NCBI RefSeq assembly: GCF_900105325.1
Contig: NZ_FNSU01000003.1
Location: 868,001-932,000 of the forward strand
Direction of reading: 5' to 3'
Length of the DNA: 64,000 nt
Source: Pseudomonas marginalis
GTDB lineage: Bacteria > Pseudomonadota > Gammaproteobacteria > Pseudomonadales > Pseudomonadaceae
Of this stretch, positions 59,164 to 64,000 are shown one piece after another (within the stretch, counting starts at the first letter, position 1; each line of letters starts with the position of its first letter). Below the pieces are notes generated by a model that saw only the letters and a program-made list of their open reading frames with translations, had not been told where the DNA came from and did no database searches. The position numbers and the translations under genes are program-made.

Positions 59164-59925
59164 TTAAGCCTCTGCTTCCCAAGGGCGACGCACGAATCGG
59201 ACATAGACGCCCAAGGCGTCAACTGGTGATGAGTATTTCCTTACCCCGACGTCGGAGCTGATTAGAAGGATCGGTGCACTCGGTTTCGCGGGGACCTCAG
59301 TGACCAACCAAGGGGCGAGGCTTTGCACAGGCCTGTGTAGGAATGCTGTTTCGCGCCGTAGCCCCAGTGCCTCACGTACGTTCTCCTTCGAGGAACTGCG
59401 CACGTCTTTGCAACTGATGCCCGCAAAGACCTGCAAGTGAGACGGACGCTCTCCCGCGCCAGGTTCAAGTACACAGACGTCAAGCTCGTGTCGGGCCTGG
59501 CGGGGGGCGTTTCCCGGATATCCGCCGTTATGCGCCCAGCTCAGCGACTCAAACTCGACCGACGTCCAAGCTTCCCCTACTGGTCGGCCAGCGGCATCGA
59601 GCAGATCAAAGTGTGAGAACCTCTGGCGATCAGCTAGAGCTGGTTTACTCGCCACAATCACCTCAGACGCTTTACCTCCTTTGGAGGGTGGCCGATGAAT
59701 GATTGACCCTTTAGGGTGTGCACGCCGAAATACCCTCAGCAAACGAGCTAGAACCAGCATTTCGTACAGCTTATCGCGGGTCATCGCTTGTAGTTGCAGA
59801 GGGGGAGGCGCTTTCGCGGCAATATCGAAGAGCGCGCCCACAGCTTTGACCAAGTCATGTGCTGCCGGTTGGTTCTTCTTATTTTTCTTGGTGCTTGCAG
59901 CCAGGGGTGATGGAGTCGTACTCAT
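59164..59925 (-). CDS. Putative nuclease-like protein of unknown system
   Basis: A 253-residue protein. The N-terminus is basic and disordered (STKKNKKNQP). The core holds HELDVCVLE (D149), HLQVFAGISCKDVRS (K173) and GLRRE (188-192). D, then SxCK with a downstream GLRRE, is a pattern I associate with PD-(D/E)xK-type nucleases in defence loci. The catalytic E is replaced by S here, so the assignment is tentative. The start overlaps the stop of the upstream gene by ATGA (59922-59925), so the pair is translationally coupled. Confidence 0.65.
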   Translation of the reverse strand: MSTTPSPLAASTKKNKKNQPAAHDLVKAVGALFDIAAKAPPPLQLQAMTRDKLYEMLVLARLLRVFRRAHPKGSIIHRPPSKGGKASEVIVASKPALADRQRFSHFDLLDAAGRPVGEAWTSVEFESLSWAHNGGYPGNAPRQARHELDVCVLEPGAGERPSHLQVFAGISCKDVRSSSKENVREALGLRRETAFLHRPVQSLAPWLVTEVPAKPSAPILLISSDVGVRKYSSPVDALGVYVRFVRRPWEAEA

Positions 59926-60392
59926 AAATCCTCGTTGGTCTCTCGTGGGAGAAATTTGAGCAACGCTTCCCGTAACGCAATTTGCTGCTTCGTCGGGCGC
60001 CGTCCAAGGTTATGTCGTAGGTTGGTTTTTCGGTTGCCGACGCGCATATGCATTGACTCGACCTGCTGATCGCGTGCGAGCAACTCGTTGAGTTCGCGGC
60101 GAACTGCTTGTTCGGTTCCGCTGTTCACCGGAAAAGCGAGCACCATCAGTAACGACAGGGCCTCTTCAAATCGCTCTTTGGTCTCGCTGCGCCTCGCGGC
60201 TTCCGCGTAGCCGCTGCTTGACCTATTACGCTGTGGCTCCTCTCCAAGGGGCTCATCAGGCTCGACTGGCGCGCTGAGCTTGGCCAGCTCCATGAACTGG
60301 TGCACCAATGGTCCCTCATACGTGCAAGCTCGTCGATGTATCTCGCGAAGTGCCTGTTCCAGGTCGTCCTCACCTTGTAATGTGATCTGCAT
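59922..60392 (-). CDS. Unknown protein coupled to the nuclease-like gene
   Basis: A 156-residue mostly helical, charged protein (MQITLQGEDDLEQALREIH ... LMVLAFPVNSGTEQAVRRELNELLARD). The ATG at 60392 follows GGAGGAAAAC and was preferred over the earlier in-frame ATG. It overlaps the downstream gene by ATGA. No recognised domain; might be a partner or regulator of the nuclease-like protein. Confidence 0.68.
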   Translation of the reverse strand: MQITLQGEDDLEQALREIHRRACTYEGPLVHQFMELAKLSAPVEPDEPLGEEPQRNRSSSGYAEAARRSETKERFEEALSLLMVLAFPVNSGTEQAVRRELNELLARDQQVESMHMRVGNRKTNLRHNLGRRPTKQQIALREALLKFLPRETNEDL

Positions 60393-60521
60393 GTTTTCCT
60401 CCATGATTGTTTCAGTGTCGCGGGTCAGACAGCTATGCCGTATTTTTTCAGAGACGACTGTGCGACCTTGACTCATCCACTGATGTCTCGAACTTCTGTC
60501 CTGCTGGCTCCGCAACCAGGT

Positions 60522-61466
60522 TTAACGCAGTATCGAGTCAGACTTAGTCTCTGAAGCAGCGCTGCTGAGCAGCCAAATCAGCGCAGGGGATTGCTTGACG
60601 TGTTCTGCCATGGTTGTCATTGCAACCTTGAGAGGCGGAATAGTCGACACCACGACATCGTAATTCTCGGCAGGCTGTAAACGAACGCCAATGATGACAC
60701 TTTTGTCTTCTTGTTCGCGGGCGTAAGCAATAAAGCCATTCTCCAACGGATGCACATATTCTCCAGTCCGCACGTCGGGATAGTTTGGGGCCTTGTGGAA
60801 ATCACTTCGTAGTGCAATGACTTTGGTCACGGCCTTGAAGGCCGGGCTGAAGTTGTCGGTAAGGTAGTCGTAGCTTATGGCAAATAGCACGCTAATGATA
60901 AGAGCCCCTGCACCATGGAACATGATCATACTGCGCGATTGCTTGAATTTAGCCTGAAAGCCGAGGAGCGCGGCCAAGCGGGTCATATGTTGCCAGGCTG
61001 CTTCGAATGACAGGCTGATCATCGCGATGACCATGATCAGCACTGCTGTCAGACCAAGGAGTATTGCCACCACAAGCAGCCACGATGGAATGTAGAACAG
61101 CAACGCGAGAAAGCCGACTGTCAGATCAAAACTTTGAGGGGGCAGCCCTAACGTCTCGGCAACCGCGAAACGCGCGCATGCTGTCGACATCAGCAGTGCA
61201 AGCAGATGCATAATGATGATGGGCGTTTTGGCGAATGGCTTATCCCATGCTGTATGGAGCCAGCGGGCGAAAGGGATGCACCAGGCAATGAATCCGCAGA
61301 TTATCAATGCAGCCGCGACCGTTGTCCCGATGGTAAGCGCGGATATGCCCGTGTATAGGGAAGCTGCAATCGTGATGAGGTACGTAACTACCGAGGCGAG
61401 ATAGAACCGTTGGGATACGGAATATTGCTGGAATTTGGCGAGCAGTTTTGCTTTCAGAGCTATCAT
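60522..61466 (-). CDS. Unknown integral membrane protein
   Basis: A 314-residue protein with five or six membrane helices (YLASVVTYLITIAASLY; TVAAALIICGFIAWCI; IIMHLLALLMSTACA; LLVVAILLGLTAVLIMVIAM; MFHGAGALIISVLFAIS). The C-terminal 100 residues are a soluble domain. AAGGA lies 5 bases before the ATG at 61466. It stands between the Hxs locus and the nuclease-like pair, with 129- and 140-base gaps. Function unknown. Confidence 0.7.
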   Translation of the reverse strand: MIALKAKLLAKFQQYSVSQRFYLASVVTYLITIAASLYTGISALTIGTTVAAALIICGFIAWCIPFARWLHTAWDKPFAKTPIIIMHLLALLMSTACARFAVAETLGLPPQSFDLTVGFLALLFYIPSWLLVVAILLGLTAVLIMVIAMISLSFEAAWQHMTRLAALLGFQAKFKQSRSMIMFHGAGALIISVLFAISYDYLTDNFSPAFKAVTKVIALRSDFHKAPNYPDVRTGEYVHPLENGFIAYAREQEDKSVIIGVRLQPAENYDVVVSTIPPLKVAMTTMAEHVKQSPALIWLLSSAASETKSDSILR

Positions 61467-61606
61467 TTTCATCCTTGAACTTCTTTTCAGTGCTTCTAAA
61501 ATCCATGCGGATAGCAATGCTTGGCCGCCTTGATGTACGTCTCGTTCTGCCAGTTGAGGTGGATGACCCCGTGGCGGCCCATCAAACCACCACGAGTTCA
61601 GCTTAT

Positions 61607-61912
61607 TTATGTGGGCACGAATGGCGAATCAATCGGCTGGCAGACAATTCGCCACATCCCGCGTACGCCGCCTTCGACCCAAGTGCCTTCCAGCACATTC
61701 GAGCCTTCGAAGCGGTGCAGCGTTGCTCTGCCGTCGAAGCCTTCTGCTTGCAGTTCGTAATGCCCCGGGCCTTTTGCCTGGCCTCGATATTGCCAGGTCT
61801 GCCCCGCGTCGTCATAGGAGACGGTGATAAACTCGATGTCGATCGTAACCTTGCAGGGTTGATCGAACGACGCGGCACTGCTGGGGCGGAAGGTGTCCAT
61901 TTTGGCGTACAT
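61607..61912 (-). CDS. Hypothetical 101-residue protein downstream of the Hxs genes
   Basis: Starts MYAKMDTFRPSSAASFD and is beta-rich (VTIDIEFITVSYDDAGQTWQYRGQ; YELQAEGFDGRATLHRFEG). AAGGA with 7-base spacing supports the ATG at 61912. It follows the preceding 137-residue gene by 32 bases, so they may share an operon. No family recognised; no signal peptide. Confidence 0.65.
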   Translation of the reverse strand: MYAKMDTFRPSSAASFDQPCKVTIDIEFITVSYDDAGQTWQYRGQAKGPGHYELQAEGFDGRATLHRFEGSNVLEGTWVEGGVRGMWRIVCQPIDSPFVPT

Positions 61913-61944
61913 GTTGGCGTCCTTGTAAAGATATCAGGAGCGGT

Positions 61945-62358
61945 TCAGGGCAGCAGCCAAGTGCTGTTTGGGGTGGTTGACCGGATGCCGACTGCCTGGC
62001 ACTGCTCCAGAATCGGCAGAATGTAGGTGATGTTGGTACGGCCCGGCTTGCCTTCTGCTCTGTAACGAGCCGCCTGGCAAAGTGGGCCGGCTTTTTCGTA
62101 CGTATGGTTGGAGCTGATTTCCACAGCTTGTGCTTGGCCGAAATGATTGTTACCAGCGAGGTAGTCCAACGTTTGCTGGAAAGCTGCTCGAGTCAGCGCC
62201 AACTGCGAGTCTTCCGATCCGGTCTCAATCACAACGCGATTTGCATCAACGGTCGTGATACGGAAACGGGCGCTACGCGACGGTGTTTGCAGTTCCTTGC
62301 CTTCCAAGCGGCTGATCAATGCCCAGAGAGTGTTGTCGACTTGAAAGATGTGCTTCAT
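61945..62358 (-). CDS. Hypothetical 137-residue protein downstream of hxsA
   Basis: Starts MKHIFQVDNTLWALISRLEG. The middle (FRITTVDANRVVIETG ... LTRAAFQQTLDYLAG) looks like the small domain, of strand-strand-helix type, often seen beside restriction endonucleases. The resemblance is suggestive only. A strong AGGAG precedes the ATG by 7 bases. It is 50 bases from hxsA, in the same direction. No signal peptide. Confidence 0.65.
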   Translation of the reverse strand: MKHIFQVDNTLWALISRLEGKELQTPSRSARFRITTVDANRVVIETGSEDSQLALTRAAFQQTLDYLAGNNHFGQAQAVEISSNHTYEKAGPLCQAARYRAEGKPGRTNITYILPILEQCQAVGIRSTTPNSTWLLP

Positions 62359-62408
62359 GGGATAACTCCTGAGTTGCTAAATGGACGCTAGCTTTAACCT
62401 GAAACGAC

Positions 62409-63017
62409 TTATGGAATCTTAATTCCCAATGCGTTCAGCGATGCCGTATCCATCCGGCCATTTACGGTAAGTCCACTGTCCATCTGAAAAGCCATCAACG
62501 CACCACGTGTCGCCTTGCCCATCACACCATCAATGGTGCCTTGGTAATACTGGCGCACCATCAGTGCGGTCTGCACACGGGTGACCAGGTTGCTTTTCTG
62601 CTCATTGGTCGCGCGGCTCTTTGAAGTGCTCGAACTTATCCCGCTGGTAGTGCCAGACGACTGATAAAAGCTATTGCTGTTGGAGGTGCCGCTCGAAGCA
62701 CTCGGCGTGCTGTAGCTTCGGGTACTGGTAGCGGGTGGGCTGTAATAGCGAGGTGCGCTATAGCCACCCGATCCGCTGTAATGAGAACTGTGCGAACTGT
62801 GGGATCGGTGCGAACTGTGCGAGCGATGTGCCGCATAGATGTTGACGGTGTCCGGCGCATTGAGCGTATCGGCAAATACCGGGGGCTGGAGCTTGTCGTT
62901 GGGTTGCCAGTTCGCGTCGGCGAGCGACAGATGGCCCGCCTGTGCCAGGGTGGTACCTGCCATTGGCAATAAGCTGATCCCACTGATCAGTACTTTCCAG
63001 CGGTCGAGCAATTTCAC
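62409..63017 (-). CDS. hxsA: His-Xaa-Ser repeat protein HxsA, with peptidoglycan-binding domain
   Basis: A 202-residue protein with a signal peptide (LLPMAGTTLAQA). Six His-x-Ser units lie at residues 64-81 (HRS, HSS, HRS, HSS, HSS, HYS; 62775-62828). A Ser/Tyr/Thr-rich linker follows, then a C-terminal PG_binding_1 domain (TALMVRQYYQGTIDGVMGKATRGAL). This is the substrate protein of the His-Xaa-Ser maturation system, whose repeat is presumably modified by radical SAM enzymes; the chemistry is not established. Its start overlaps the HxsC stop by ATGA. Confidence 0.9.
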   Translation of the reverse strand: MKLLDRWKVLISGISLLPMAGTTLAQAGHLSLADANWQPNDKLQPPVFADTLNAPDTVNIYAAHRSHSSHRSHSSHSSHYSGSGGYSAPRYYSPPATSTRSYSTPSASSGTSNSNSFYQSSGTTSGISSSTSKSRATNEQKSNLVTRVQTALMVRQYYQGTIDGVMGKATRGALMAFQMDSGLTVNGRMDTASLNALGIKIP

Positions 63018-64000
63018 TGTGCACTCCTTGCGTAGGCGCTAAAGGCCTCGTTCGATAGTCGTTGTACGCCGCGGCTCTGCCAGCGGTCAGTGTGGGATTT
63101 GAAGAAGCCAGAGCAATGATTGATGGCTGCGCATTGCTGGCAGGTATCGATGAATAAATTCTTCCAGTCCGAGATGCTCTGGCGGGCGAAACGCGAGAGA
63201 TGGGCCGGGATCAGGCACAGCGGCAAGTTGTAGATCGAAATCGGCACTCCGCGGTTGAACAGGAAATACACTGCCTGGCTCAACGACTCCTGATAGTCCA
63301 GCGGGTCAATCCACAGTTCTTCATAGTTCTTCCTGGCGAGGCCGGTACTTTCGATACCCATCAGAGCAACATGCCGCACGAAGGGCAGGTTCCTGAACAC
63401 GTAGTGGGCGAGCTCCGGCAAGCGTGGCGTAGTCAGGCGATTGAGCACCACGCGTATCTCGATGATCTGGTTGGCGCGGGCCAGGTTGTAAAGACCTTGC
63501 AGGGTTTCATTGAATGCGCCTGGAGCCTGCACCACATGGTCATGGTCTTCAGCATTGTCGGCATACAGCGGGATGCCCCAACTCACCTGGGGGTGGCCGA
63601 TGGCAGAAAGAGCTGCGATCCAACTCGGGTCTTGGAACAGACGCCCGTTGCTGAGCACATGAATGGATTTCTGCGGCAAAACGGCTTTGCACTTGGCCAG
63701 GATTTCGAGCAGGCCGTCGCGATAAAGCGTTGGTTCTCCGCCGCTGATTCCCAGATCTTCCTCGCCCGGGTCCATCAGGTCGATCAGCCGTAGGTTCTCC
63801 TCGATGTGCCAACGGTCATCGATATCTTTGGGCGGCTGCGAGCACATCAGACAGAGGCTGTTGCAACGATCGGTCATGAACAGCAGGTTGCTGTCTGAGC
63901 CTCGTCGATAGAGCACTCGCACCATCGCGTTGCCTGGTGTGACGGCAATGACATCGCCGGGCTGCACGACATCCGCATCTTTAGGGGTGTGCAGGTGTGG
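63014..64000 (-). CDS. hxsC: His-Xaa-Ser system radical SAM maturase HxsC, partial at window edge
   Basis: The frame is open to base 64000, so the N-terminus is missing (a GTG at 63967 is in frame but need not be the start). The radical SAM site CNSLCLMC gives the Cx3Cx2C cluster ligands at residues 35, 39 and 42 from that GTG. LGISGGEPTL is the GGEP motif. A C-terminal cysteine set (CQQCAAINHC) fits an auxiliary cluster. Together with HxsA it defines a His-Xaa-Ser locus. hxsB and hxsD should lie to the right. Confidence 0.9.
   Translation of the reverse strand, partial: PHLHTPKDADVVQPGDVIAVTPGNAMVRVLYRRGSDSNLLFMTDRCNSLCLMCSQPPKDIDDRWHIEENLRLIDLMDPGEEDLGISGGEPTLYRDGLLEILAKCKAVLPQKSIHVLSNGRLFQDPSWIAALSAIGHPQVSWGIPLYADNAEDHDHVVQAPGAFNETLQGLYNLARANQIIEIRVVLNRLTTPRLPELAHYVFRNLPFVRHVALMGIESTGLARKNYEELWIDPLDYQESLSQAVYFLFNRGVPISIYNLPLCLIPAHLSRFARQSISDWKNLFIDTCQQCAAINHCSGFFKSHTDRWQSRGVQRLSNEAFSAYARSAQ

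Noticed and set aside
62775..62828. Short tandem repeat, considered as CRISPR or microsatellite
   Set aside because: The period is 9 bases and in frame; it encodes the His-Xaa-Ser units of HxsA. No spacers.

Overview
The window looks like a chromosome segment of a Pseudomonas species, probably of the fluorescens group. The evidence is high GC with Pseudomonas codon use, many short ORFs of Pseudomonas-restricted type, a DUF6555-like protein, a BatA/BatB/BatD-type operon, and an AlgU-like promoter in front of a stress-type dehydrogenase. No rRNA, tRNA or CRISPR array was seen.

Layout. (1) 1-7410: the end of a DUF421 membrane protein, a giant CheB-CheR-PAS-histidine kinase-receiver hybrid on the minus strand, then an SDR dehydrogenase and a pyruvate oxidase-like TPP enzyme on the plus strand. 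(2) 7470-18909: one tightly overlapping operon for alternative complex III (actABCDEF), a small membrane protein, a SCO copper chaperone and a caa3-type cytochrome c oxidase (subunits II, I, III, IV). It encodes a complete quinol to cytochrome c to oxygen branch. Subunit I has the YS motif of A2-type oxidases. (3) 18881-31376: an accessory and stress-flavoured stretch with a YdeP-like molybdoenzyme, a quinone oxidoreductase, several small Pseudomonas proteins, a fused SDR, an OBAP-type lipoprotein, a short CinA, a cupin, a damaged glycosyltransferase, two convergent paralogous small membrane proteins and a formaldehyde dehydrogenase. (4) 31683-52505: a block bounded by a direct repeat (21-bp perfect core, homology for about 150 bp). 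It holds a seven-haem TPR cytochrome, a DUF3313 lipoprotein, a membrane-fused spermidine synthase-like protein, a long coupled operon (DUF2092, Pro/His-rich secreted protein, MoxR, DUF58, DUF4381, two VWA proteins, BatD, HAD hydrolase, sulfatase), and a second operon of an outer-membrane protein with two DUF1254/DUF1214 proteins.

(5) 52675-59070: a low-GC probable defence island. It holds a 976-residue SF2 helicase, an HsdR_N-type nuclease-NACHT NTPase gene split by one frameshift, and an IS3 remnant. (6) 59164-64000: a coupled pair of unknown genes (one nuclease-like), a membrane protein, two small unknown proteins, and the left part of a His-Xaa-Ser (Hxs) system with the HxsA substrate and the HxsC radical SAM maturase, which runs off the right edge.

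The best candidates for undescribed biology are the helicase plus nuclease-NACHT pair, the Hxs locus with its unrecognised downstream partners, and the repeat-bounded block with a remnant of a second TPR cytochrome at its left junction.
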